Of a DNA stretch of 42,873 bases, positions 1-8,414 are shown piece after piece. Source of the stretch: Solidesulfovibrio magneticus. GTDB taxonomy: Bacteria > Desulfobacterota > Desulfovibrionia > Desulfovibrionales > Desulfovibrionaceae. Both the position numbers and the translations under genes were made by a program. Positions within the stretch are counted from its first letter, which is position 1. Each line of letters begins with the position of its first letter. The DNA is taken from positions 1 to 42,873 of the forward strand of contig DLGG01000207.1 of assembly GCA_002482565.1 (NCBI GenBank), given 5' to 3'. The notes under the pieces are model-generated. The model worked only from the letters and a program-made list of their open reading frames with translations. It was not told where the DNA came from and ran no database searches.

Positions 1-558
1 GGGCGCGGTCGGCGCGGGCTGGACCGGCGCGAGGGCCGCCACGGGCGGCGTTGGCTCGGGGGCGGGCGCGGCAAGAGGCTTGCTCGGAGCAACGGCGGCC
101 GTTTCCTCCGGTTTGGCCTCGTCGCCGGATGCGCCGGAGCCGGAAAACACATGCGAAAAAAGATACCATCCCAGGGCCAGGACGACGAGAACGGCCCCGG
201 CTCCGGCGAGCCAGAGCGTTACCGGCGGCCGAGGAGCGGACGAAGGCACGCTACAGCCGCAATCATCGTCGGGAAGGTCGGCAACAAGCGAGATGTCGCG
301 AAACGCCGTCGGCTCTTCGACCTGGTACACGGTCGAGAGACGGGAGACGAACTCCTCATGGTCCACGCCGAGCAGTCGCGCGTAATTTTTGATGAATCCC
401 TTTGCGTATACCGGATGGGGCAACAGATTGTCGTTGCCTTCCTCGATGGCCGCAAGGCAGGATCGCGATATCTTGGTCTTGTCCGACACCGTGTCGAGGG
501 AGAGTCCCTGCCGCTCCCGCTCCTCACGTAGCATCGTCCCTATCTCACGCAAATCCAT
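1..558 (-). CDS. RodZ-like HTH membrane protein (partial, C-terminus off left edge)
   Basis: The ATG at 558 opens 186 codons that run off the left edge without a stop. Residues 1-70 form an HTH_25/Xre-type helix-turn-helix typical of RodZ: residues 1-30 carry the first helices, and a VYAKGFIKNYARLLG-type stretch at about 50-64 is characteristic of the family. A single membrane helix lies at about 123-143, followed by a Pro/Ala-rich linker that is still open at the edge. RodZ links the MreB cytoskeleton to the cell envelope; its periplasmic end normally carries a DUF4115 domain, which would lie outside this window. The gene is the last visible member of the mfd-parvulin-SurA direction of transcription, 65 bp after the SurA-like gene. 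Family assignment is good; the exact role is inferred. Confidence 0.8.
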   Translation of the reverse strand, partial: MDLREIGTMLREERERQGLSLDTVSDKTKISRSCLAAIEEGNDNLLPHPVYAKGFIKNYARLLGVDHEEFVSRLSTVYQVEEPTAFRDISLVADLPDDDCGCSVPSSAPRPPVTLWLAGAGAVLVVLALGWYLFSHVFSGSGASGDEAKPEETAAVAPSKPLAAPAPEPTPPVAALAPVQPAPTAP

Positions 559-623
559 ACAAAAAACTCCTCTGAGTCCGTGACGCCGGGAGCGGGAGGA
601 CGCCCGGCGGACCATCGCAAGCC

Positions 624-1634
624 CTAAAGCTTGACTTCAACGACGGCTTTGGACCGCAGATTGTCGATGTATTCCTGGAAGAGTTTGTCGAATTTCTGCT
701 TGTAGAGCAGTTCCTGAATCTGTTCCTTGGCCGCCTCATAGGACGGATTCGACCCGGCCGCTGCCGCCGGGGCAACCGGCTTTTCCGCCGGGGCCGAGGC
801 CGAGGCCGTCCGCTGGACGAGCAGCACGGCTTTGCCGTCGAGAAGGACCGGTTCGCTGACCTGGCCGGGAGGCACGGCGGTCAGCGCGCTGCGAAGGGGT
901 GGGGCCAGATCCTTGATCTGCACGTCGCCCAGATCGCCGCCCTGGTCGCGGCCGGGCCCGATGGAAAACTTTTTGGCCGCGTCGGCGAAGGACATGGAAC
1001 CGGAATTGATCTTGTCGCGCAATTCCTCGGCCTGCTTCTTGTTGGGCACCATGATAAACCCAAGCCCCCCCGAAACCTTGGGGCCGAGCACGGACTTGGC
1101 GGCGGACAAGCTGCCCTTGTTCTTCTCGTAGTAATCGCGGATTTCGTCGTCAGTGACGAGCACCTTGCGATGCACCATGAAGCCGAGCAGACGCTTCTTG
1201 ATGCTGTCCAGACGCATCTTGTCGCGGAACTGCTTGAGCGTCAGGCCTTCCTTGGCCAGTTCCGTGACGAGTTGCTGCTGGGAAAGGTTGTTCTTTTTCT
1301 TGATCTCTTCGATTTGCGAATCGATTTCCGTCTCGGAAACCGTCACCTTGAGCTTGTTGGCCTCGCTTTCGATGAGCAAATCGGTGATCATGCTTTCCAG
1401 CACTTGCCGCCGCAGATCGTCGAGGCGGGGATCATCGGGCTTAAGCGCCACGCCCTGGGTCTGCTTGACCATGTCCGCCACGCGGGTATTGACGTCAAAC
1501 AGGGTGATGAGTTTGCCGTTGACGACAGCCACAACCCGATCCACCAGTTCGGCGGCTCCGGCCGGTGCGGCCAGACTCGCCAGAAGCGCCAACACACCAA
1601 AAAATTTCGCGATTTGCGGCAAAGTATCCTCCAT
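624..1634 (-). CDS. SurA-like periplasmic chaperone / parvulin peptidyl-prolyl isomerase
   Basis: This encodes 336 residues. An N-terminal signal peptide ends at about residue 27 (hydrophobic FFGVLALLASLAAPAGA, then AELVDRVVAVVNG). The start of the mature protein (VVAVVNGKLIT, then long helices with a QIEEIKKKN segment) is the SurA N-domain signature. A parvulin rotamase domain follows at about 175-280 (FADAAKKFSIGP, GGDLGDV, then a PGQVSEP segment). SurA-type proteins escort and isomerise outer-membrane proteins in the periplasm. I chose the ATG at 1634 because the signal peptide begins there; the open frame extends upstream to 1874 but that part looks non-coding. It is preceded by a promoter-like sequence at 1752-1780 and followed by the RodZ-like gene. 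A second parvulin gene lies just upstream. Confidence 0.88.
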   Translation of the reverse strand: MEDTLPQIAKFFGVLALLASLAAPAGAAELVDRVVAVVNGKLITLFDVNTRVADMVKQTQGVALKPDDPRLDDLRRQVLESMITDLLIESEANKLKVTVSETEIDSQIEEIKKKNNLSQQQLVTELAKEGLTLKQFRDKMRLDSIKKRLLGFMVHRKVLVTDDEIRDYYEKNKGSLSAAKSVLGPKVSGGLGFIMVPNKKQAEELRDKINSGSMSFADAAKKFSIGPGRDQGGDLGDVQIKDLAPPLRSALTAVPPGQVSEPVLLDGKAVLLVQRTASASAPAEKPVAPAAAAGSNPSYEAAKEQIQELLYKQKFDKLFQEYIDNLRSKAVVEVKL

Positions 1635-1751
1635 GAATGGGGCTAAGGCAGCCGTCTGCAACGGGCTCGCCGAGCCCGTCCGGCAATGCCCCGGAAGCGT
1701 CGCCTGACCACGCCGATCTCCTCCCAGAGCATCGTGGCCACGCATCCGGGG

Positions 1752-1780
1752 CGTATACGCGTTTTTGCAACCCCAGGCAA
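1752..1780 (-). promoter_or_regulatory. Candidate sigma-70 promoter for the SurA-like gene
   Basis: On the minus strand TTGCCT (1775-1780) and TATACG (1752-1757) are separated by exactly 17 bp. They lie in the 172-bp gap between the two parvulin genes, about 110 nt before the ATG at 1634. The -35 box is weak. A GC-rich inverted repeat lies between it and the end of the upstream gene. Confidence 0.4.
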
Positions 1781-1806
1781 TCATGCCCGTCCGCCGTTGG
1801 GCGGGC

Positions 1807-3606
1807 CTAAGGAAATTCCAGCACCCGGCTTTCCTTTTTGCCGACCTCAATGGTTTCGGCCCGTGCGCCGGCACGGTAGGCTACTTCGCTTGGACTGCCA
1901 AGGCGCACGGTGAGCCGCCGGGAATAGGCCACCCGGTGCGGCTTGCCGGGCTTGAGATAAACCCGCTCTTCCCGGCCGTCGTCCGCCGTGTAGAGAATCC
2001 AACTCGCCTTGACGGCGGTGAATTCGACCTCGCCGGGGCCTACGCCAGAGTCGGACGGCTGTCCGGCGGCCGTTGCATCCCTTTGTCCGGCGGCATGGCC
2101 TGCCGGGGACGTGGCGGCATCGGGCTGAGGGGCCACGGGCTCCGGCGCGGTCTGTCCAACCGACGCCGGCTGGGCGGACACGGCCTTGGGGGAAGCCCCT
2201 GACGCCTCGACGCCCGCGACGGCGTTGTCGGCAAGGCCGGCCCCGGAAGCCTGGGCCGGCCTTGGGGCATCAACCACTGGCGAGGCCTGCGATCCCGCGT
2301 TCTCGGGCGACTCGGCCGAAACGGCCGGGGCCGGTAGACGAGGGGCCGTTGGGGTCGCGTCCCTGACCGCCAACTTGCCTTCATCGCCGGCAACCGCCGT
2401 CTCGTCCGGGCCGGCCGGGCCTGAGGACGGTGTGGGCGCGGGCGGCGCGACAGGTCGCTCCACCTGTCGTTGCACCGGCGACGCGGGCGCAATGGACGGG
2501 GGGATCGTCCTGTCCTCGGGGGGGGCCGACGGGCTGGAAACAGGCGGCTCTTCAGGGGAGACGGCCGCCGGCTGGCGATCCGCCAGGGCGCGGCGCGCCG
2601 CGCCGGCCACATAGACGCTGGCCTCCTCCTGCACCTTGGCGGCGGCCACGTCGGCGTCGCCGTCCTTGCCGACGACCTGGGCCAGCATGGCTCCGGCCGG
2701 CAGCAACCGGGCATTGACCCGGATGGTCGCCTGGCCAAGGGCCTTGGCCAGCCAGTCGTCAAAGGCCCTGGACAGTTTTTCCTCGGTGAGCCGAGCTTCG
2801 ACCCGGGCATAAGCCTTGGCCGGATCGGGCATGGCGGCGGGCGTGCGTTCCACCAGCACCAAGGCGACATGTTCGCGGCCCATGGCCAGGGGAGCGGTCG
2901 CCTCGCCGGGCTTTTTGCCGCGCAGGGCGTCTCGCCAGGCCTGGGGCAGCCCGGCTTCGGGCATCACCGCCTCCACGCCAAGCGAAGCCTCGCCCTGGCC
3001 GGCCTTGCGCGCCGCGGCCAAGGCCGCCTTGACCGCCTCGGCGTCCCGGCCGGACACCACGCGCAGCGTCACCATGGCCGGCCGGGCAAAGGCGGCCTGG
3101 TGTTCCTTATAATAGGCGGCCGCCTCGGACACGCCCACCCGCTGGCCGGGCAACAGCACGTCCTGGCGAAATTTTTCCAAAGCCAGCCGATCAGCCACCA
3201 TCTCCCGCCAGCGGGCCAGGTCGATGTGCTCCTCAAGCAACATGCGCTCGAAGGCTTCGCCCGGATAATCGGCCCGCACGGCGGCCTCGGCCTTTTCCAG
3301 CTCCACGGGCGTGGGAGCCTGGCCCAGACGTTTGAGTTCCTGGCGCACCAGCCGGGCAACGACCGCGTCGGCCAGAGCCGCGCCAAGGCCGGCGCGCAGG
3401 TCCTCGACAGCCGGATTGTCGATAGTGGGCTGGTTGATCCGGCTGACGTCGTTTCGCATTTCCAGCTCGGCCAGCCGGATGGGCGAACCGTTGACCACGG
3501 CCACCACGCCCGGTTCGTCGGCCGCATCACGGCCGCAGGCCCAAAGGCCAAGGGACAGCACCAAAGCGGCCGTCAGACGCAGGCCCAGGCCAGGCCGCCT
3601 TGTCAC
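1807..3606 (-). CDS. Parvulin-type peptidyl-prolyl isomerase lipoprotein with Pro/Ala-rich linker and RodZ-like C-terminal domain
   Basis: This encodes 599 residues. The N-terminus is a lipoprotein signal with Cys24 (LWAC), so the protein should be anchored to an envelope membrane. Residues about 30-280 resemble the SurA/PrsA group: VVAVVNGSPI near the mature start, then a helical domain and a PpiC-like region. Residues about 340-530 are low-complexity Pro/Ala/Ser linker. The last 70 residues return to a folded pattern (KASWILYTADDGREERVYLKPG, then RLTVRLGSPSEV), which resembles DUF4115, the C-terminal domain of RodZ. That last match is by eye only. The ATG at 3606 overlaps the end of mfd by 4 bp (ATGA), so the two are translationally coupled. 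The role is probably extracytoplasmic protein folding. Confidence 0.75.
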   Translation of the reverse strand: MTRRPGLGLRLTAALVLSLGLWACGRDAADEPGVVAVVNGSPIRLAELEMRNDVSRINQPTIDNPAVEDLRAGLGAALADAVVARLVRQELKRLGQAPTPVELEKAEAAVRADYPGEAFERMLLEEHIDLARWREMVADRLALEKFRQDVLLPGQRVGVSEAAAYYKEHQAAFARPAMVTLRVVSGRDAEAVKAALAAARKAGQGEASLGVEAVMPEAGLPQAWRDALRGKKPGEATAPLAMGREHVALVLVERTPAAMPDPAKAYARVEARLTEEKLSRAFDDWLAKALGQATIRVNARLLPAGAMLAQVVGKDGDADVAAAKVQEEASVYVAGAARRALADRQPAAVSPEEPPVSSPSAPPEDRTIPPSIAPASPVQRQVERPVAPPAPTPSSGPAGPDETAVAGDEGKLAVRDATPTAPRLPAPAVSAESPENAGSQASPVVDAPRPAQASGAGLADNAVAGVEASGASPKAVSAQPASVGQTAPEPVAPQPDAATSPAGHAAGQRDATAAGQPSDSGVGPGEVEFTAVKASWILYTADDGREERVYLKPGKPHRVAYSRRLTVRLGSPSEVAYRAGARAETIEVGKKESRVLEFP

Positions 3607-6600
3607 GCCCCTTCCCCTTCGTTCAGGCCGGCCAGTTCGCCGGCCCAGGCGGCAATTGCCTCGGGCAGGGGCAAGGCAGCGTCCAGGGGCAGCACGATCT
3701 TGCCCGGCGGAAGCAGGCGCACGACCGGATGAGCAGCCACGAACGCGACGAGGCGCTCAGTGGAAACGGACGCGCCCTCGGCTTCAAAAGCCACAGTCAA
3801 ACGTGTGGGCGCGATCTCGGCTTTGGTCGCGCCAAGTCGTCCGAGCACCTGCTTGAAGGCTAAAACGGCTCGGAAATTGTCCACTTCGGCCGGGGGCGGG
3901 CCAAAGCGGTCGCGCATCTCGGCGGCGATCTCGGCCAGGCGATCCTCGGTCTTGGCCGTGGACAAGGCCTTGTACAGGCGCAGGCGGTCGGAAGCCTCAG
4001 GCACGTAACGCTCGGGAATGCGGGCGGCGATGCCCAGGGTCAGTTCGGTCTCGATGCGCTCCTTGACCGGCTCGCCCTTGAGCCGCCGCACTTCCTCGGC
4101 CAGCATTTCCAGGAACATGTCGAGGCCAATGCGGGCGATATGGCCCGACTGGGCCTCGCCCAGGATGTTGCCGGCCCCGCGCAGGCGCAGGTCCTCCATG
4201 GCCACCTGGAAGCCGGCTCCGAGGTAGTCCATGTCGAGGATGACGCGCAGGCGCTTGCGGGCAAGCTCCGGCACCTTCTCAATGCTCGGCACGACGAAGT
4301 AGGCATAGGCCTGGCGCGGCGAGCGCCCCACCCGGCCGCGCAGCTGGTAGAGCTGGCCCAGGCCGAACATGTGGGCGTTGTCCACGATCAAGGTGTTGGC
4401 CCGGGGGAAATCCAGGCCGGATTCGATGATGGAGGTGCACACGAGGATGTCGGTTTCGCCATGCCAGAAGCCGTGCATGGCCTCTTCCAGGGCGGTCTCC
4501 GACATCTGGCCGTGGGCCATGGCCACCTTGGCCCCGGGAGCCAGGGTCTTGACGTAGGCGGCCACCTCCTCCAGGCCCTGGACCCGGTTGTGGACCCAGA
4601 ACACCTGGCCCTGGCGTTCGAGCTCGCGGCGCAGCGCCTCGCGCAAAAAGCCCTCGTCGCGCTCGACCAGGGCGGTTTCCACGGTCTTGCGATCCGGCGG
4701 CGGCGTCTCGATGACGGACAGGCCGCGCACGCCGGAAAGGGACAGTTGCAGGGTGCGCGGAATGGGCGTGGCTGTGAGCGTCAGGGCGTCGATGTTTTTC
4801 TTAAACGCCTTGAGCCGTTCCTTGTGCTTGACGCCAAAGCGCTGCTCCTCATCAAGAATGAGCAAGCCGATGTTGGGGATGGCCACGTCGGAAGACAGAA
4901 TGCGGTGGGTGCCGACCAGGATGTCCACCTCGCCGCGCGACACGGCTTCCAGCACCACCTTGCGCCGCTTGGGCGAGACAAAACGCGAGAGCATCTCCAC
5001 CCGCACCGGAAAGCCTTCCAGACGGGCGGCGAAATTCTGATAGTGCTGCTCGGCCAGGACCGTGGTCGGGCACAGCATGGCCACCTGCTTGCCGTCAAGG
5101 ACGGCCCGGAAGGCGGCCCGCAGGGCCACTTCAGTCTTGCCGAAGCCCACGTCGCCGCACACCAGCCGGTCCATGGGCTCGGGACGCTCCATGTCGGCCA
5201 GAACCTCGCCGATGGCCCGTTCCTGATCCGGCGTCTCCTCGAAGCCGAAGGTGGCCTCGAATTCCAGATACAGTTCGTTGGTGGGGCCGTAGGCGTAGCC
5301 CTTGGCCACCTGCCGGTAGGCGTACATCTCGACCAGATCGGCGGCGATGCGCTCCACAGCCTTCTTGGCCCGTTCGCGCACGGACTTCCAGCGCGCCCCG
5401 CCCAGGCGGTCAAGGGGCGGCGAGAGGCCTTCAGGTCCTTTGTAGCGTTGCAAAAGGCCCAGGCGGTCGGCCGGCAGATAGAGCTTGTCCTCGTCGGCGA
5501 AGACCAACAGCAGGTAATCGCCGCCGGTGGCGTCCACGGTCATGCGGGTGAGCCCCTCGAAGGTGGCCACGCCGTAGTCGCGGTGGACGACCAGATCGCC
5601 GGGCCGGATGTCGTCGAAGGAGGCCAGGCCCTTGAAGTCCTTGTCGGCCCTCTCGGAACCGCCCTTGGCCGACTCGGGGTGCAGGATGTCCTCGGCCAGG
5701 ATGCGGGTGTCGCGCCAGGTGAGCTCCATGCCGTGGCGAAGCGGCGAGAGCAGCGCGAAAAGCCCGGTCTCATCCGGATGATAGCCGGTGCGAAAGACCA
5801 GCCCCTCGGGCTCGATCATTTGCAGGAATTTCTTGCGCGACCGCTCGCCGTGGAAGGACAGGATGGTCTGGCCGTGGCCGTTCCATTCCTTGAGGGCGGC
5901 GACCAGGGTGGTCCAGGGACGCTTGTCCGAGCCGGGCTTCCAGAAGAGGTCGCCGAAGCGTTCAAGGGCCTTTTCCGGCAGATCCGGGCCATGGCGGCCC
6001 CGGCCCATGACCAGGTCTTCGAACAGGATGCGCCGGCCGGCCACCAGGGACTTGCGGGCCATGTTCTCGGGCCACAAAATTCGGGAGTTGGGCCAGGGAT
6101 GGCCAAGCTCCTTGGTTTCGGCCTCGAAAAAGCGCCGCCAGGCGTGTTCGGCCTCTTCCAGGCGCTCCTTGACCTTGGTGGGGTCGCACACGAGATAGGC
6201 CGCGCCTTGGGGAAACCAGGCCGAAAGCTCCACCGGCTTTTCATAGAAAAGCCCGGGCCAGATGCCGCCGTCGCGGACTTGCAGGGCGTTTTCCAGGCGC
6301 TGCTTGGCGGCCCGGTGCAGTTCGCCCGTGCCGGCGATGGTCTCCCACAGGGTCCGGGCCTCGTCCATGAAGGTTTCGGACAGCACAGCCGGGGCGGCCG
6401 GGATGAGGGAGGCTTCGGCAAGTTCGGCCAGGGAGCGCTGGGTGCCGGCGTCGAAACGGCGCACGGCTTCCAGGACGTCGCCAAAAAATTCCAGCCGCAG
6501 CGGACTCTCGTAGCCCGGCGGAAAGATGTCGAGGATGTCGCCGCGAAGGGCGAATTCGCCGGGGTTTGCCACCATGGGCGAGCGCTTGTAGCCCCACAGC

Positions 6601-7049
6601 ACGGCCTGTTCGGCGATAAGGTCCCGGGGCAGTTCCTCGCCCACGGCGACGTTTAAGATGTTGCCTTCCAGGGCGCGCGGCGGCGGCCACTTGGGCAGCA
6701 GGTTGTCGGCGGTGACCAGCAGCACGCGCGGTCCCTTGCCCATGGCGGCAAAGGCCAGAAAGGCCATGCGCCGAGCCCAGAACGCGCCGCTTGGCCGGCC
6801 CGGGGCGTAAGACGGCAGCATGGCGTAGGACGCGCCCCACAGGGTCCCGGGCGAGGGCGGGGCCAGCATGTCGAGCAGCGCGGCGATGCGCGAGAGTTCG
6901 TGGACGCCCGGGGCCACGACCACGGCGGATTGCCCCCGGGCCAGGGCCTGGGCGGCGAGATAAGCCAAGGTGGCCGGCCCGCTTTTATAGACCGAGGCGG
7001 AATCGCTGGCGGCGAGGAGTTCGGCGAGGGGCGAAGCTGTGCGGGACAA
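3603..7049 (-). CDS. mfd: Transcription-repair coupling factor Mfd
   Basis: This encodes 1148 residues, the usual full length. It carries an N-terminal UvrB-like half, then the RNA-polymerase-interacting (CarD-like) domain at about 483-560 (GDLVVHRDYGVATFEGL), then a RecG-like translocase. Walker A is at about 630 (GDVGFGKTEV), the DEEQ box at about 733 (ILDEEQRFGVKHKE), and helicase motif VI region QLRGRVGRS is present. A TRCF C-terminal domain closes it. Mfd removes RNA polymerase stalled at lesions and recruits UvrA for repair of the transcribed strand. The start codon is TTG at 7047-7049, preceded by GAGGA at a good distance. It is coupled to the downstream lipoprotein by a 4-bp overlap. 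Confidence 0.97.
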   Translation of the reverse strand: MSRTASPLAELLAASDSASVYKSGPATLAYLAAQALARGQSAVVVAPGVHELSRIAALLDMLAPPSPGTLWGASYAMLPSYAPGRPSGAFWARRMAFLAFAAMGKGPRVLLVTADNLLPKWPPPRALEGNILNVAVGEELPRDLIAEQAVLWGYKRSPMVANPGEFALRGDILDIFPPGYESPLRLEFFGDVLEAVRRFDAGTQRSLAELAEASLIPAAPAVLSETFMDEARTLWETIAGTGELHRAAKQRLENALQVRDGGIWPGLFYEKPVELSAWFPQGAAYLVCDPTKVKERLEEAEHAWRRFFEAETKELGHPWPNSRILWPENMARKSLVAGRRILFEDLVMGRGRHGPDLPEKALERFGDLFWKPGSDKRPWTTLVAALKEWNGHGQTILSFHGERSRKKFLQMIEPEGLVFRTGYHPDETGLFALLSPLRHGMELTWRDTRILAEDILHPESAKGGSERADKDFKGLASFDDIRPGDLVVHRDYGVATFEGLTRMTVDATGGDYLLLVFADEDKLYLPADRLGLLQRYKGPEGLSPPLDRLGGARWKSVRERAKKAVERIAADLVEMYAYRQVAKGYAYGPTNELYLEFEATFGFEETPDQERAIGEVLADMERPEPMDRLVCGDVGFGKTEVALRAAFRAVLDGKQVAMLCPTTVLAEQHYQNFAARLEGFPVRVEMLSRFVSPKRRKVVLEAVSRGEVDILVGTHRILSSDVAIPNIGLLILDEEQRFGVKHKERLKAFKKNIDALTLTATPIPRTLQLSLSGVRGLSVIETPPPDRKTVETALVERDEGFLREALRRELERQGQVFWVHNRVQGLEEVAAYVKTLAPGAKVAMAHGQMSETALEEAMHGFWHGETDILVCTSIIESGLDFPRANTLIVDNAHMFGLGQLYQLRGRVGRSPRQAYAYFVVPSIEKVPELARKRLRVILDMDYLGAGFQVAMEDLRLRGAGNILGEAQSGHIARIGLDMFLEMLAEEVRRLKGEPVKERIETELTLGIAARIPERYVPEASDRLRLYKALSTAKTEDRLAEIAAEMRDRFGPPPAEVDNFRAVLAFKQVLGRLGATKAEIAPTRLTVAFEAEGASVSTERLVAFVAAHPVVRLLPPGKIVLPLDAALPLPEAIAAWAGELAGLNEGEGA

Positions 7050-7077
7050 GATGGTCCTCGTGAAGAAAATACGGGAT

Positions 7078-7105
7078 GGCCGCCGCCACGGACGTGACGG
7101 CGGCC
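7078..7105. repeat. 8-bp GC-rich inverted repeat between cheW and mfd
   Basis: GGCCGCCG at 7078-7085 and its complement at 7098-7105 flank a 12-nt loop in the 150-bp gap between cheW and mfd. On the minus strand it is followed by only a short T run (TATTTTC). It could be a weak terminator after cheW or an attenuator in the mfd leader. Confidence 0.35.
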
Positions 7106-7199
7106 GTAACCGCGTAACGGATTGCGCCGGACCGCCCGAAACCGGACCGACGGAATGCCCCCAGGAGTCGGCCTGACCGGCCCTGGGGACGAGCCGGCT

Positions 7200-7676
7200 T
7201 TAGAAGGAACCGAGCATGTCCCGTTCTTCGCCGGAAAGCAGCTTGTTGAGGTCGAGCAGGATGAGCAGCCGATCCTCAAGCTTGCCCACGCCGCTGATGT
7301 ATTCGGACTCCAGGCCCGAGACGACAGGTGGCGGCGGCTCCACCGTGCTGGCGGGTATGCGCAGCACCTCGGAGACGGAATCGACCACAAACCCGACGAT
7401 CATGTTGTTGATCTCAATGACGATGATGCGGGTATGCTTGTCGTGGTCCCGTGTGGTCAGGCCAAAGCGCCGCCGAAGATCAATAATGGGTATGACCTTG
7501 CCCCGCAGGTTGATGACGCCCTCGACGAACTCCGGGGCGCGCGGGACCTTGGTGATATCCATCATGCGGATGATCTCCTGCACGCTGAGGATATCGACGC
7601 CAAATTCCTCCTCGCCAATACTGAACGTGACGAGTTGGAGGAGTTCGGCATCCTGTTTCTTGAGGGTTTCCTCCAT
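7200..7676 (-). CDS. cheW: Chemotaxis coupling protein CheW
   Basis: This encodes 158 residues and is a single CheW domain. LQLVTFSIGEEEFGVDI at about 13-29, VINLRGKVIPIIDLRRRFG at about 55-73 and the C-terminal ISGVGKLEDRLLILLDL are all hallmarks. CheW bridges chemoreceptors and the CheA kinase at the cytoplasmic face of the membrane. It stands alone here, away from cheA or receptor genes, as is common in genomes with several chemotaxis systems. A promoter-like sequence lies just upstream (7691-7720). Confidence 0.95.
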   Translation of the reverse strand: MEETLKKQDAELLQLVTFSIGEEEFGVDILSVQEIIRMMDITKVPRAPEFVEGVINLRGKVIPIIDLRRRFGLTTRDHDKHTRIIVIEINNMIVGFVVDSVSEVLRIPASTVEPPPPVVSGLESEYISGVGKLEDRLLILLDLNKLLSGEERDMLGSF

Positions 7677-7690
7677 GCGGCAAGCTCCCG

Positions 7691-7720
7691 TTTATAGTGT
7701 GGCCGCACCTGGGGCGGCAA
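7691..7720 (-). promoter_or_regulatory. Candidate sigma-70 promoter of cheW
   Basis: On the minus strand TTGCCG (7715-7720) and TATAAA (7691-7696) are spaced 18 bp apart. The TATAAA box ends 15 nt before the cheW ATG at 7676, so the leader would be very short and the promoter may not be the only one. Confidence 0.4.
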
Positions 7721-7848
7721 AATGCGTCGCTATAGCAACTCTTACGAAAAGCGCCCACAAAGCGCAAGGCCGATACGCGGTCCGGCCAAAAAAACGCGCC
7801 AGGACGCGGCAAAAACGCTGTCCGACCGTTTGCCGGGGCGACGAAAAA

Positions 7849-8340
7849 TCAGTCCCCGGCGTCCGTTCCGGCTTCGCGCTGGCGTTCCTCGGGCGTCATG
7901 CTCCAGAACGGAAAACCGTCCTTGGTGCGCCGAACCTTGAGTTGAACGTCCTCGCCCTTCTTGACCTTGACGGCCATGAGCACGTCCTGGCCGTCGAACT
8001 CGGCCCAAGCCCCGGCCGCCTTGACCTGATCGCCTTCCTTGAGGCCGATGGAGGCCAGATCAACAAACTCCTTGGGGCCAAGGTGCACGATTTCCAGGGT
8101 TTTATCCTTTTTGTCCTCGACCTGCAGGGCCACGCCCGTGGCCATGCCCGGCAACGGCACGATGTCATAAATCTTGACCACCCGGCCCTTGATGGCGTCG
8201 GCTTCCTTGGGGTCGAACAATTTGTCGTAGGCCCCGCCCCGCTCCCAGCCCCGGATGTTGGGGTTGGCCTTGGGTCCGGCCTGTGCCAGACCGGCCAAAA
8301 GCGCCAAGACCACAACCGTCAGCATCGCCAGTTTCCGCAT
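7849..8340 (-). CDS. Small exported protein, possible OB-like fold
   Basis: This encodes 163 residues. A clear signal peptide (MRKLAMLTVVVLALLAGLAQA) ends at about residue 21. The mature part has alternating beta-type segments (IKGRVVKIYDIVPLP, GVALQVEDKKDKTLEIVHLGP, EGDQVKAAGAWAEFDG) that suggest a small OB-like barrel, followed by a charged tail. I do not recognise a named family. The ATG at 8340 has a good ribosome-binding site (GGAAGGGAGCGGGGT) and fits the signal peptide. It lies between cheW and the aminopeptidase gene, all on the same strand; a functional link is not evident. It is likely periplasmic. Confidence 0.7.
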   Translation of the reverse strand: MRKLAMLTVVVLALLAGLAQAGPKANPNIRGWERGGAYDKLFDPKEADAIKGRVVKIYDIVPLPGMATGVALQVEDKKDKTLEIVHLGPKEFVDLASIGLKEGDQVKAAGAWAEFDGQDVLMAVKVKKGEDVQLKVRRTKDGFPFWSMTPEERQREAGTDAGD

Positions 8341-8414
8341 ACCCCGCTCCCTTCCTTGTGGATACGCGCCGCGTGGGCGCGCCCCTGCCGCGTTACGGCA
8401 GGCCGCCCGTCGCG

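Noticed and set aside
4140..6656. 838-codon open frame antisense to mfd
   Set aside because: It mirrors the mfd gene on the other strand, has no domain and is a side effect of high GC.
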